A stretch of 64,000 bases of DNA, taken from contig JAQQWL010000009.1 in assembly GCA_038363925.1 (NCBI GenBank), positions 1,736,001-1,800,000 on the forward strand, read 5' to 3'. This DNA is from Apiospora phragmitis (Eukaryota; Ascomycota; Sordariomycetes; Amphisphaeriales; Apiosporaceae). Below the pieces are notes generated by a model, which saw nothing but the letters and a program-made list of their open reading frames with translations, ran no database searches and was not told the origin of the DNA. Shown one piece after another: positions 22,022-33,083 of this stretch; positions within the stretch are counted from its first letter, which is position 1, and each line of letters starts with the position of its first letter. The position numbers were made by a program, and so were the translations under genes.

Positions 22022-24104
22022 TCAAGCGCCAGGCGGAGGTGGAGGAATGTCCGAAGGAGGAGGTGGTGGAGCACCATCAGCGGGCGGCGGCGGAGGCGCT
22101 GCACCGCCAGCGTACTGCTGAATAAGCGCATTAAGATTGCCAGGCAATCCCGGAGGTGCCCCCAGGCCGCCCGAGCCGGGAGCGCCCATCCCAGGAGCAG
22201 CCGGAGGAGCGCCCATGCCGGGCGCAGCATAACCAGGGTAGCCAGGATACGAAGGGGTAGGCAGGAGGCTGCTGCGCGGCTTGCTGCCATGGAGCAGCGG
22301 CAGCACCAGAGCCACCGTTGTAGTTGCTGCCGCCATAGTAGTCGTTTGAGCCTTGGTTGTTGTCATGGCCGCGATCGCCGCGACTGCGCCAAGGAGCAGG
22401 GCCCCCACCGCCGCCACCGCCACCACGCTCATCGTTACCTTGATCGTTGTTGCGTGTACGCCAAGGAGCAGCGGCGCCGGTTGCGCCTCGTTGCCAGGGC
22501 TTGGGCTCGCCGCCGCCGTTATTATAGGAGCCAGGGCCAGCCTCGATGCGCGCAGGAGGGCCAGAGCCGCCGCCAAGTTCTTGCATGAATTGCTTAAAGA
22601 AGTTAGTAATCTATAATCATGTGTAGGTAGCCAGGATCCAAGACTTACCTCGTACTCGCGATCGACGGCATCACCGCCACCGATACGGGCGGCAGGGCGG
22701 CCAGGAGGACCGTCATTACGCCAGTTGGCGCCCCCGCTGTCTGTCAGGACAATCCCTGGCCATGTGACCAGCATTGCCACAGACTCGGCAGATGATATTG
22801 GCAGTAAAGTTCTGTTTCTCAGGGCAATCGTACTTGCGGTGACCGATCTGTCCACAGTTCTGGCAGGCCTGGTTCTCATCGTCTCGGAGTGTACCGTTCA
22901 GGGCTGCGAGCTCACGAAGCTGGTTGCGCTTGAGCTCGTTCTGTCCTTCGGGTATGGAAGCAGCCTGTAGTTTGTTAGTGTAAGCGCATGCTAGCAAGAG
23001 GGGCAGAAGTGAACATACAGTCTCGATGACGTTGTGAATGAGCTTCTTGGCCTTGTTGACTTTCTCCTCAGTATCTGCCATAATGAGACAGTGAAGGTCC
23101 TCCTCCTGGTTGCTGGCGTGCGCGGCATCGGAGCGGCCCTTGCCTTCCTTGACGGAACCTTTACCGCGAATGGCAATCTTGGCTTGGGATTCAGTCTCCA
23201 TCTTCTTCAGAGTGTTGCCACGGGGCCCAATAAGTAAACCGACTTTAGTAGGAAGAAGCTAAGTGTTAGTAAGTCTGCAATAGGTGATAGGTGAATACGA
23301 GGTTAGATGGTTAGAAGATGAAGCCAGGCTTGTCCACAGCCCATCTACAGCATTTGCGACGGCTCCTCTGGCAAGACCTTGGACGACACGGGGAAGGATT
23401 ATGGTTAGAAAGGTTAGAGGGTTAGCAATCTCACTGAAGTTAATCTCCGGGTAGTCGTTGACTGGCACATAGACCTTCTCTTGGGTCTTTGTGGGACGGC
23501 GGTAGTCCTGAGGCGGGTGGTAGTTAGGAATGGTCTTCATGGCCTTCTCAATCAGCTTGTGGCGCTCATCCTCCAGGCGCTTTCGGTAACGGTATTCTCT
23601 GGTGTTGACACGGCGACCATAGTTGTCGTACTGGGGCGGGGGCGAAGGAGATCTGGAACAATAGAGGATGGCGGTCAGTGTATGTCCGTAATGCAAAGAT
23701 GACATGGAAGTTGTCGCTTACCTGTCACCATCAGCTGGCACAACATCGTCGATCCGGAGCTTCTGGCTGATCTCCTCAATTCGCAAATGCAAAGTATAAG
23801 CCTCGAGCTGCTCGCTCGTCATGTTCGCGACAATGGCTGTCGGCAAGCCCATAAGGCCAGCTGCTTTATTCTCTGAGGCATCGCCCCATCGGTTGCGCTT
23901 CTTGCGGCGCCGAGGACCGTCGGCATCGGAGCGTGGCTCGGGACTGCGACCGCGCTTCAAGTCGCGATCGCCATTGGAGTAGCTGGGAGTCTCGACGCTC
24001 GCTTCGCGCTTGACAACGCCCTCATCGCCATCGTCAGCGCCACGTCGACGGCTTCCCAGAGGGATATTGTTCGATCCAGTGATGCCCTGGCTTCTCCACG
24101 ACAT
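22022..24104 (-). CDS. MSL5: Branchpoint-bridging protein (SF1/BBP homologue)
   Basis: Splicing factor that binds the intron branch-point sequence during early spliceosome assembly. Five exons: 23722..24104, 23435..23652, 23019..23242, 22649..22964 and 22022..22592. The order is classic: an N-terminal KKRNRWGD motif for the U2AF partner, a helix-hairpin region, a KH/QUA2 domain (YPEINF, then [14 protein letters not shown] and [11 protein letters not shown]), two CCHC zinc knuckles ([14 protein letters not shown] and [14 protein letters not shown]), and a Gly/Pro-rich tail ending in PPPPPGA. Two single extra bases interrupt the frame: one in the C5 run at 22731-22735 just after the knuckles, and one at about 22252 in the Pro/Gly tail. 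Removing both gives exactly 569 aa. Because the protein is essential, sequence error is the likely reason. The 192-nt intron before exon 3 is the longest intron I model here. Confidence 0.92.
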
Positions 24105-24573
24105 TTTGGCGAAATTGGTAGTTAAACGATGTGGAATCTGTCAACTCGCGGATGTTGGAAAAAGATAATGTTCTTTAGATGGTTTCGGGGGGCGACCTTT
24201 CTCCAGTTGATGCAGCTAAAGCAAAACAGCTTAGGCCGCAGGTGGCACTGCCTAACAACATGTACAAGTACCTAATTGCTGCACTTGTGGCTAATTGTGG
24301 CGGCGGGATGCCCCATTTTAACGCATTCCCCTTCACTGATCCACTGCCGGCCTCCCCCCTGCGGCGCTCGAGTCACCCACACCGGCTCCTGTCCGGTCCA
24401 GCCAGTCTCAACCTCCGCCGATGAGGACCTGATCATGACTATTGCATTGTCACACTCAAGGGGATATTATTACTAGCGAGCCATTCCATTTTCTCTGCTT
24501 CAGCTCATTCCATCCTCACAAACTCAGAATCAACCGAAACAGTTAACCGCTACTGCACCAGATAAGAAGAGAA
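24105..24573. other. Divergent promoter region, BBP / 2EXR gene
   Basis: 469 bases between two divergently transcribed genes. No motif beyond short A/T-rich stretches is claimed. Confidence 0.45.
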
Positions 24574-24858
24574 ATGGCAACGGCTGGAGAGGCTGGGTTG
24601 GCGAAGGCCAAGTTTTTCAATGATGAGCATTTAGCTCTAAAGAAAAGCTATCATACTTCAGGATTCCATCTCTTCACTCGCCTTCCCCTGGAAATTTGGC
24701 TGCGTATCTGGACCCCGTCTCTCATACAACATCTTTTCATCCCGGTCTGTATCAGCCTCCATGATGGAGATTATGATGCTGATCCCATTCAACCGCCACT
24801 CGCCCATATAACCATCAACGTGTCGGAGTTCCCTGGCCTGGCAGTAAATGACATCTGA
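24574..24858 (+). CDS. Truncated 2EXR-domain protein
   Basis: A 94-aa frame whose centre, FHLFTRLPLEIWLRIW, matches the core of the fungal 2EXR domain (F-x-x-LP-x-E-x-R-x-x-IW), an F-box-like N-terminal module of many hypothetical proteins of 250-400 aa. The N-terminus has some 30 extra residues. After the core the similarity fades within 40 residues and the frame stops, so the gene is either cut short or continues through an unrecognised intron. A stop-free follow-up exon was not obvious downstream. The start is the first ATG, well placed after a CCAG...GAGAA leader. Confidence 0.5.
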   Translation: MATAGEAGLAKAKFFNDEHLALKKSYHTSGFHLFTRLPLEIWLRIWTPSLIQHLFIPVCISLHDGDYDADPIQPPLAHITINVSEFPGLAVNDI

Positions 24859-25127
24859 GTGTCTTTCCTTTCCATCTCCCCATATAAAATTTATGCCATG
24901 CCATGCACTCAGCACTCAGGTTCAGTCAGCACTTAAGGAGCGCGGTGTTTGCAACGGTTGATCACTATCGGTGACTTCGTTCATTATTCAATTACAAAAT
25001 AGCTAAGTTTTTGGCACATATAAATTGAAGTAACACTCGACAAGCGCTTGAATGCATGACTCTCTCCCATTTTTTGGTGTTTTCCAGACCTCTCCACCGC
25101 TTCTTTCAACTCCACCAGTTTCGGGTT

Positions 25128-25928
25128 TCAACTCTGGATTGTGGCGATATCAACCTTTGTATAGGTGAGTTGGGCATTGAACGGTTCGATCACAGCCCAT
25201 CCAGCTATAATATACATGTGTAAGCGCCTTTGATACAGGCCATCACTTTTTCAAATACGGTAGGTACGCTGAGAAACACAGGGGGTTGTGGGATCCAGAA
25301 ACTTACGGATCATGGCGAGAAGGTTGAAGGACCCAGAGCCGCCGTTCGGGTACGTGACCGCGACCCAGTTCTGCGGCGGCGGGTAGACGTTGAGGTTGCC
25401 ACCGCTCATGGTCCAGGTGTTCCAGACGGCCTTGTCGTCGCCGTCGTCGCCGCCCCGTCGCCGGAGCCCGGGCTCTTCGCCGGCGGCTTCTCGATCCGTG
25501 TGATCAGGCCGGGGCTCTCCTGCGCCGCGTACGTCGGCTGCAGCCCTAGCACGTGGTCCTCGTGCTTGTCGGCGGGCCAGAGGTGCAACGAGAAAAGGCT
25601 CGCGTTCTGGCTGCTGGGCTGCGCCGTCACGTAGATGGGGCCCGGGTCCGAGCCCGTGAAGATGCCCACGGTGAAGCCGTTGAAGTTGAGCATTCTGTCG
25701 TCTATGCCGCCGCTGTTGTGGGGGAGTGAGGTGGGTTAGTGATAGCAGACTAGGATCTTTTGGGGTCGGTAGAACGAGGTTTGTTGGTGAGTGAAGTGCT
25801 ACCTACACAATGGCTCCTAACTGGTATACTTCGACGGCCGCTTCTTCTCTAGCTTCTCGGGATACCGGGTGGGCCGATACGAAAGAGGCCGCGAAGCTGA
25901 GGTAGGCGAGGCTCTTTAGCCACTTCAT
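25128..25928 (-). CDS. Secreted hypothetical protein
   Basis: Three exons: 25807..25928, 25307..25712 and 25128..25204. Residues 1-19 are a signal peptide (MKWLKSLAYLSFAASFVSA) followed by a dibasic region. The mature part is rich in beta-type sequence (NGFTVGIFTGSDPGPIYV, later SGGNLNVYPPPQNWVAV, ending TKVDIATIQS) with an internal Gly/Asp-rich loop. It has no cysteine pattern and no anchor. The frame breaks once, in the C4 run at 25453-25456, where one base appears to be missing. Adding it makes the three exons sum to exactly 202 codons (201 aa), which supports both the splice model and the correction. The function is unknown, but it should be an extracellular fungal beta-protein. Confidence 0.75.
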
Positions 25929-27223
25929 GGTTCTATATTCTGTGAGGTGATATATATGGACGCAGCACGGATTCGCAATCGCGCTCAGTAATTGTTTGAA
26001 CACAAAGATATTGCTAGGTATAGATGATAGGGGCTTCTTGATTGCAGTTTAGTGGGGTACTGCTGTGCTGGGTGTGCCGTCCGTCCCAGAGGAAGCGAGT
26101 AGGCCAGTAGGCATTTATAGTACCTCCAATAAGCAAGGCGCAAGGATATTGGTTTTCCAGCTGCGGAAGCCCGGAATGGACAGCCACTGAGGGGATCATC
26201 CTCCATGTGACGACATGTTATGTTACCACGTATCATGATGTTTGCTGTTCTCCTGCCCCCTCCGCCATAATAAAAGATGAAGTCTTGTCCTAATTCTCGG
26301 TTGTCAACTATTGGTCCGCTCGGGCTCGCTCTCTGTAAGGGGGGTTCGTGTTCCTACACTATGGATCGGAGAATGGCGAGGCCAAGAATCTGGGCAGTCC
26401 TGGCAGTTGGGGGGAGGAGTCGTAACCGCGTGATCGGGAAGAGAGAAAATTCGACGTGTATATTAACTATCTTCTGCTCCATGCTAGTTTACCGTTGCAC
26501 GTGGAAAGCATGCATATCCAGGCCCCCCCTAAACCGGGAAGTCAGGAGGGAGATCATCCGCGCAGGCTAAATAAAACTCCACAACTGGCCAAGTAAAATG
26601 AACCCAGTCGGCCGGGTGCGAATCCTGGAATAAGAGCTCACTCAATCTAAATTAAATAGAGATGGAAACTGGCAAAAGTTCTTGGCACCGTCACGGTGCT
26701 CCCCGCCTCTGCATTGCATATCTGAGCAATAGTGGAAACGTGGAGGCCATGCCCCAAATTGGTCTCCCGGGCCGGACCTTCTTACACGGCGACTCTCCGC
26801 CAAGGGTGGAGAAAGTAAGGGCTGCTCAGCAATAAGAGCAGCATGTCAGCATATGACTACTGCATATTCTCGACTCCGGCCAAAGCTGCAAGCATGCGCC
26901 TACCCCTGAGCAAAGCTAGCTACCAAATAGCTTCGAGCATCTTATAGCATAAGTTGTTGCCGTTACAGATACTGTATAAGATTATGAGAAGCTCCTGCTG
27001 GTATTCGTAAGTTGTTATGGACGAGATGAATCGGGTCAGTATACATGTAAGAGCCATCCTTATTTGACCTTCGGATGCCCTCAAGGTCAAATAGGGGTAG
27101 CTCGTACATTTTTCGAGTAACACGCAGCCTCGAGAGCAACTTCAGACTCTCCCGCCTGAAGTCAAACATATATCAGGAAAGAAGAAGAGCCTCTCCAAAG
27201 CAAGATATATTGACTACTGCTTC
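25929..27223. other. Intergenic, no gene seen
   Basis: About 1.3 kb. A 97-codon plus-strand frame at 26277 has no family resemblance. The right end is the 3' flank of the glycosidase gene. Confidence 0.45.
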
Positions 27224-28319
27224 TTACACGTCCATGGGGGTGTTCACAATCGTGGTCGACCCACAGTACTGCGTCACACCGTCAAGTCCGCAATCGTCCC
27301 CATCCAGCTTCATAATAGGGCTGAAGCCGCCAGTGGCGTACGTGCAGTACTTGTCGAGAGCGCTCTTACCGAGGGCCGCGGGCGAGCAGTCGTTGCCCCA
27401 CTCGGACGGGTACTCGATCTGGAAGACAGGCTTGCCGGCGTCGACGAAGGGCTGCACCGACGCGCACCACGTCGGGTCGCTGCTACTGCCCCCGCCGACG
27501 GCGCAGCCCTCGGTGACGGCGAAGTCGACAAACCCGTCCCGCAACAGGCCCCTGCCGGTCCCGTCCTCGAGCGCGAGCAGCTCCGCCGCGTTCTTCTGGC
27601 CCAGCAGCTTGCCCGCCGCGTGCGCGTGGTCCGCCAGCGCCGCGACGTAACCATAGTAGTCGGCCTGCGCCAGTGCGCGCGGTCCCCGTCTTGCGCCGCA
27701 CCTGGCCCGGCTGCAGGTACCCGTCGATGTTGTCCGGGTCGAAGACGTCGCAGCCGCCGGCGACGCCCGCGTCGATGCGCTTCTTCATAAGCGCGACCAC
27801 CTCGCTGCTCGCGACGTCCACGTAGTGCTCGTCTCCCAGCCCGGGATCGTGCCCAGATTGTCGTCGGCGGCGAACTGCTGGATGTTGGGGTCCGTGGGGT
27901 TCAGGGCGCCGCCGTTGAAGTAGCAGATGACGAATATGTCGCCAACGCTTGACCTCTGAGCGGCCTGGAAGACCGACATGAGTTGTTAGCAAAATCATCT
28001 TTTGGAAGTCATGGTAAGGTGAAGGCTCGGTACGTACCCGGAGCTTTGCGATAACGTTGCTAGAAGCATCGCCCTGGATGGAGTCGAACATGTCGACGTC
28101 CCAGACACGGGCGTCTACCGGGGCCACCGCCTTAGAGCCTGATACCTTGATAGGGTTACTGATCTCGATTTGCCACTTCACACCGGGCTTGAAGAAGCTT
28201 GGGACATTGGGGGCCCTCGCTGCCTTTAACGCCTAGTTGGACCTTTCTGGCGCCGCATGAGTGGGAAGCGCACAGCCAGCAAACACGGCAGCAAGGGAGA
28301 GTAGTGTGGGAGGCAACAT
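27224..28319 (-). CDS. GH114 endo-alpha-1,4-polygalactosaminidase-like, with in-frame TAG
   Basis: Secreted glycoside hydrolase of family GH114, expected to cleave alpha-1,4-linked galactosaminan. Two exons, 28038..28319 and 27224..27964, encode about 340 residues. A signal peptide (MLPPTLLSLAAVFAGCA) starts at 28319. Family landmarks follow: KWQIEIS, VWDVDMFDS, VICYFNGGA, then CDVFDPDNIDGY with the acidic catalytic region, DYYGYVAALADHAHAAG, and a C-terminal part with paired cysteines. Three defects are visible. Codon 29 is TAG (28233-28235) right after the signal peptide. One base is missing in CCC 27835-27837. One base is extra in CCCC 27684-27687. The two indels cancel and are probably sequence errors. 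The TAG could be a true mutation or be removed by an unrecognised 54-nt intron (GTGTTT to CTAG), which would also delete part of the signal peptide. Confidence 0.8.
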
Positions 28320-29047
28320 AATTTCCGATGGAATTACAAAGACACTGGGAGTTGGAGATCTTGAGGAGTGCAGACCTGTTCTCTTCAACAGCAAAACCCA
28401 ACTTAGATGCGAAGAGCGTTTGGGACAGGCGAAGCAACTGGTCTACCGACTTAGCTTATATAGACATTGACGAAATGGTCTAGATGTATCCGAACCATTA
28501 ATTACATGTTACCATCCAATTGCGGTTGAAATGTCAGCTTACTTCCTCCAGCCTTGTGATTGAATCGCTTATGGTCTTGGGTTGTCTTAGCATCGATTCC
28601 GTCGGCACCGAGCTGAGGCCAGGGGTAGTCTTTCGGACCCCAAAGTGGTTGAAGATGGCACGACTCCTCCGTCTGAACCGTTACTATTCTCGAAACACCT
28701 TGTCCAGCCCTAACGTGATTAATTGCACAGGAGCGCAAGTATGGGGCCTCAATCTACTCCGCAGGCGGCTAACCAGAATGGCTCCAGGCTTGCTACTGAT
28801 ATAGTAAGCAGGTCGCAACCTGCCTTTCTGGGTGTGACGAAGACTGTCAGGAGCCGGAGCAGTAACTGAAAGTAGTCCTAGGCCCCAAGCGCTGTGGAAG
28901 ACTTCATTGGTCAAGTTGCCAACACAGGCTCTCTACCTTGTTTGGTGTAGAACAAGTTTTTAGCTTAAGGTGACTTCCCGAACAGAGGCGAGTGAGTGGC
29001 ATGCTTTGTGTTCTTTTTTTCTTCTCCTTTTGTGACTTGATCGAGTG
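28320..29047. other. Intergenic between GH114 and MMM1
   Basis: 728 bases without a supported gene. It holds the glycosidase promoter and the MMM1 3' flank. Confidence 0.45.
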
Positions 29048-30388
29048 TTACGATGCCACATCCATACTGATTCCGGGCATTCCGCCGGGCATGCTCATCT
29101 GGCCGGTACTATCGAGACGGCCACGCCTCCGGTACCGCAAGCTGCCAGGCTCTGGGCTAATGTCTCTGAGCATGTCCGACTCGGCACCGCTGTCTCTGCG
29201 CGCCTCCCCTGTCATGTCCCGTGCAACGTCACCTCCTTTCCCTTTAGATATGCTACCCATTCCCAGGGGCCCATCCGGGCCGTCCTCGCCACCCCTTGTG
29301 TTCTTCTTACGTGGCCATAAGCTCGGCAAAGCGATCTCCTGGAATCTCGGCTCCACCACGCGGTCATCAAACCACTTATGCAACCTAGACTCTACCAGCT
29401 GCGCAATTTTGGGGACGTCCTGAAGTCGTGACCGGCTCCCCACCAGGCTGCGGATGGAGAAGTCCAAACGGTAGTCGTCCAGGAAGTTGAATGCCATCAT
29501 CGTGGGTGTGCTTTGCGACGGGTTGCTGGGATAAAAGAGATGCACAATGTGCCACTAAATCGTACAACGCTGACGGCCAAGGGCAACGGGCAAGACGGCG
29601 GTCAGTCGTTTTGGGTAATTCAGTAGCATCTTGGTCTCCAACGCAAGTGTGATCATGTCGCTCAAGTCGACGTCCATACGAGCTTGCAACCGGGCGCCCT
29701 CGCGGGTGGCTCGGGAGCTATTAGCATCGAAGCGTTTCCCGGCATTGGCCCCGGATCCAAACTCAGGCCGTCCTCGTCCAGTGGTATTATGCGGCAATTG
29801 CTCAATATGGGGAAGTCTTCGCCAATGTAAGCTCCGAGACCTTGATCTCATCCAAGAAGTCGGGGCGCGTCGTCCCATTCAGCGCCTTGGTCAGCGATGT
29901 AAGTATGGCATCGTCGTGCTGCGCGTCGCTTCGGAACTGAGCGATTGTTTGAGCGATGAGGACGTTGAACCAGTCCAGGGACTCGGGCTGGTGGCTGTCC
30001 ACGTTGTAGTATGTCTTGTGTAATATGGAACCGATCGTGAGGGTCGGGGGTTGCGTAGAATGGCAGACTTTTTCTTGTTAAGAGTCGGTTGGGGCTGCCT
30101 TGGGTTGTCGGTACGGAGGGTGAGAAGAGATCGTTTGTGTGCGAGCGTCCGCGAGCGTCGTTTTTCTGTCGCTCGGAGCTGGGCTATTTCCTCGGGAGAA
30201 GGGGCATCCCAAAGATGAAGAACTTGATAAAGGCGGCTATAAGAAGAACGACAGAGAGCTGGCCGACTATTAAACCCTGGGTAAAAGACAGCCTGGTAGG
30301 AAACTGTCAGTTACATATATGGCGGGGTTGGCAGAATATACACGTACGTCGGTTCCGGCCGCGTTGGGCAGACATCGGCAGCAGCCAT
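29048..30388 (-). CDS. MMM1: Maintenance of mitochondrial morphology protein 1 (ERMES)
   Basis: ER-membrane subunit of the ERMES tether between ER and mitochondria; its SMP domain carries lipids. Exon 1 is 30348..30388, the intron 30293..30347 (GTACGT donor, TACCAG acceptor), and exon 2 29048..30292. The transmembrane segment [17 protein letters not shown] follows a short lumenal N-terminus. The SMP domain begins near [18 protein letters not shown] and includes [30 protein letters not shown] and [17 protein letters not shown]. The tail is Gly/Arg-rich. Six single-base indels break the frame: missing bases near 30208-30210, 30046-30050, 29822, 29759-29761 and 29528-29530, and one extra base at 29577-29578. 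Correcting all six gives exactly 430 codons. Every site is a short homopolymer. Confidence 0.93.
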
Positions 30389-30962
30389 GGCTGTTACAGC
30401 CTAGAAGAGGCAATGTAAATGGTTGGGCAAGCTGCTACGGCATCTCCATTTGCCAAAGGTCATCTGAATTGGTATGGCAGTTGAAGGTAACAGGTTTGAG
30501 ATCGTTTAGACATGTTCAAGAAGGGCAAAAAGTTGCTAAAGTAATGCGCATCGTACCCGTTCAATTGAATTACTGCTAATCTTATCAGTGGTCACTCACT
30601 CACTGTACTTCGTCATAGGCCTCGATTTGTAGGCTTATGCAAGCTGGCATGTACCTAGCGGCGACTTGAGCTAACCCCTGACACAGGTTGAGCACAGACC
30701 CAATCCCTGCCACATGACGATGCAGCCAACGAACGAACGGGCTGTGTAGGTGAAGCTGCTGCCGCCTCACGTCCAGCTGTCCCCTTCGACACAAGGAGGC
30801 AATACGACATCTCGACATTCCAGAAGGTGCTGGCCTTCATATTGTACTTTTTTCTCTACTCGTGCGACAGGTAATCCTGAGCCATACATATCGCATCGCA
30901 TTGCCTGGTCCTTACGATAATTCAGAGAGACATTTAGGCGCTCACAGCTCATCAACACAAAC
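30389..30962. promoter_or_regulatory. Shared divergent promoter region, MMM1 / VPS45
   Basis: 574 bases lie between the start codons of two divergently transcribed organelle-trafficking genes, so both promoters must lie here. I could not identify specific factor sites. Short frames inside are not convincing genes. Confidence 0.5.
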
Positions 30963-32795
30963 ATGGATGTCGTCCAGGCCGTCTCCGGCTACATCGCTAA
31001 GATGGTGTCGGCTGGAGACAGCGCGACGGGGCGCCATCCGCCAAGATGAAGATTCTCTTATTGGACAAAGATACTGTGCCCATCGTCTCAACTGCCATCA
31101 CCCAATCATCGCTTCTCAATCATGAGGTTTACTCATTGACCGCCTGGACAATGCTACGCGGGAGAAGATGCGACATCTGAAGTGTGTATGCTTCGTTCGT
31201 CCATCCTCGGACTCGATCCAGTTTCTTATCGACGAGTTGAGAGAGCCCAAATACGGTGAATATCACCTGTATTTCAGTAACGTGGCCAAGAAATCGGCCC
31301 TCGAAAGGCTAGCCGAGGCCGATGACCATGAAGTCGTCAAGTCCATACAAGAGCACTTTGCAGACTTCCTCGTTGTCAACCCGGATCTGTTTTCACTCAA
31401 TCTCACACTTCCACAGCAGCGCATATGGAGCGGGACCCCCGATATGTGGAATACCGATGCTTTACAGAGGACAACAGAGGGCCTGTCCGCCGTACTGCTG
31501 GCTCTCAAGAAGAAGCCCTTGATTCGATATGAGAAGAATAGTTTGCTTGCGAAGAAGCTGGCAAACGAAGTGCGGTATAACATCACCCAGGAAGAGCAAC
31601 TTTTTGACTTCCGGAAAGTTGATACACCCCCAATCCTTCTAATCCTGGACCGGCGTGAAGACCCGGCCACACCACTGTTGAACCAGTGGACCTATCAAGC
31701 CATGGTTCATCATCTCCTTGGTATCAGCAACGGTCGTGTGGACCTAAGTGATGTGCCAGAGATACGGCCCGAGCTGAAAGAGATTGTCCTGTCGCAGGAC
31801 CAGGACCCTTTCTTCAAGAAGAACATGTATCTCAACTTTGGTGACCTCGGCGGTAATATCAAGGACTACGTCGAGCAGTACCAATCGAAAACCAAGAATA
31901 ACGCCAATATTGAATCCATCACAGACATGAAGCGTTTCATCGAGGAGTACCCCGAGTTCCGCAAGCTGTCAGGCAACGTCAGCAAGCACGTTACATTAGT
32001 GTCCGAACTGAGTCGCAGGGTCGGTTCTGAAAACTTGCTGGAAGTCAGTGAGGTGGAACAGAGCTTGGCATGCAATGATAACCATGCGGCAGATCTCAAG
32101 GTAGGTGAAAGTCGAACACTACTTATAAATCGAAAGAAGTTGCTGACAGCGTTATAGAATGTCCAGAGATTGATACAGAATCCTTCTGTGACTACCGATG
32201 CCAAACTTGGCTTGGTAGCTTTGTATGCTTTACGATATGAAAAGCATGCATCCAACGCTTTGGCAATGCTTGTAGACCTTCTCACTGCTGCTGGGGGGTC
32301 TCGGCGCACCGCGCAGACCTAGTTGCTAAGCTCCTGGCATACCATAATTCGCTACAGCAATCGCAAGCGGCAGGCGGTATTGCAGACATCTTCGAAGGAG
32401 GAGGCATCTTTGCGGGCGCCCGAGCCATCAAGGGCCTCAAGGGCGTGGAGAATGTTTACACGCAGCACTCACCTCACCTAGAAACTACGCTACAGAACCT
32501 CATCAAGGGACGGTTACGCGATCAACAATATCCATTTGTTGAGGGGGGTGGCACCACGAAAGACAAGCCTCAGGACATTGTGGTTTTCATGATTGGTGGG
32601 ACGACGTATGAAGAGGCGAAGATGGTGGCAGGGATCAACGCCTCTTCACCAGGCATAAGAGTCGTGCTGGGAGGAACTACAATACACAATGCGGCGACAT
32701 TCCTGGAGGAAGTGGACGATGCCGTGTCATCCTGGCCGGACCCTCCGCCTACCACGACGGCGGGGAGGCTAAGGCGAGAACTTGGGCGAAGATAA
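30963..32795 (+). CDS. VPS45: Sec1/Munc18-family protein VPS45
   Basis: SM protein that binds the endosomal/TGN syntaxin and promotes vesicle fusion on the route to the vacuole. Exon 1 is 30963..32100, the intron 32101..32157 (57 nt, GTAGGT donor, TATAG acceptor) and exon 2 32158..32795. It starts [14 protein letters not shown], as SM proteins of this class do. Landmarks include [30 protein letters not shown] with [27 protein letters not shown] and the C-terminal [18 protein letters not shown] motif. Three bases are missing: in GGGG 31028-31031, near 31132, and in the G6 run 32293-32298. With these restored the gene is exactly 593 codons (592 aa), the usual length of the family. The 5' two frame breaks would otherwise remove the first 70 residues. 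Confidence 0.93.
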
Positions 32796-33083
32796 AGAAC
32801 TGGGTCTTTCTCATTTATAGCGATATCCCATATTTTCAATAATAGCCTGGAAGAATTGTGTCAATCTCATTCCGGCTCGTGAACGTCATCTCTATGTATA
32901 TGTGCGCGAGTGCTAATGCTGGCTTCCCCACACCGCCTACCCGATTGATTGGCAATGAACCAATTAACTGGATTACTGCCGGCAGCCAATGTTGCCTCTT
33001 CCAGAAATTTGATGAAGGACATTGGTGTTCTTTACTGCTGTGGCGACAAGCAAACTTGAACTATTTCTTCAGTTGAGGTTACA

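Noticed and set aside
22022..24104. Two overlapping Gly/Pro-rich genes instead of one BBP tail
   Set aside because: The two frames join into one normal BBP tail if one base at 22252 is removed, and they share low-complexity composition.
27224..28319. GH114 gene as a simple pseudogene
   Set aside because: The two indels cancel and sit in homopolymers as in many neighbours, and the domain is otherwise complete; only the TAG is unexplained. Kept as a coding gene with a flagged stop.
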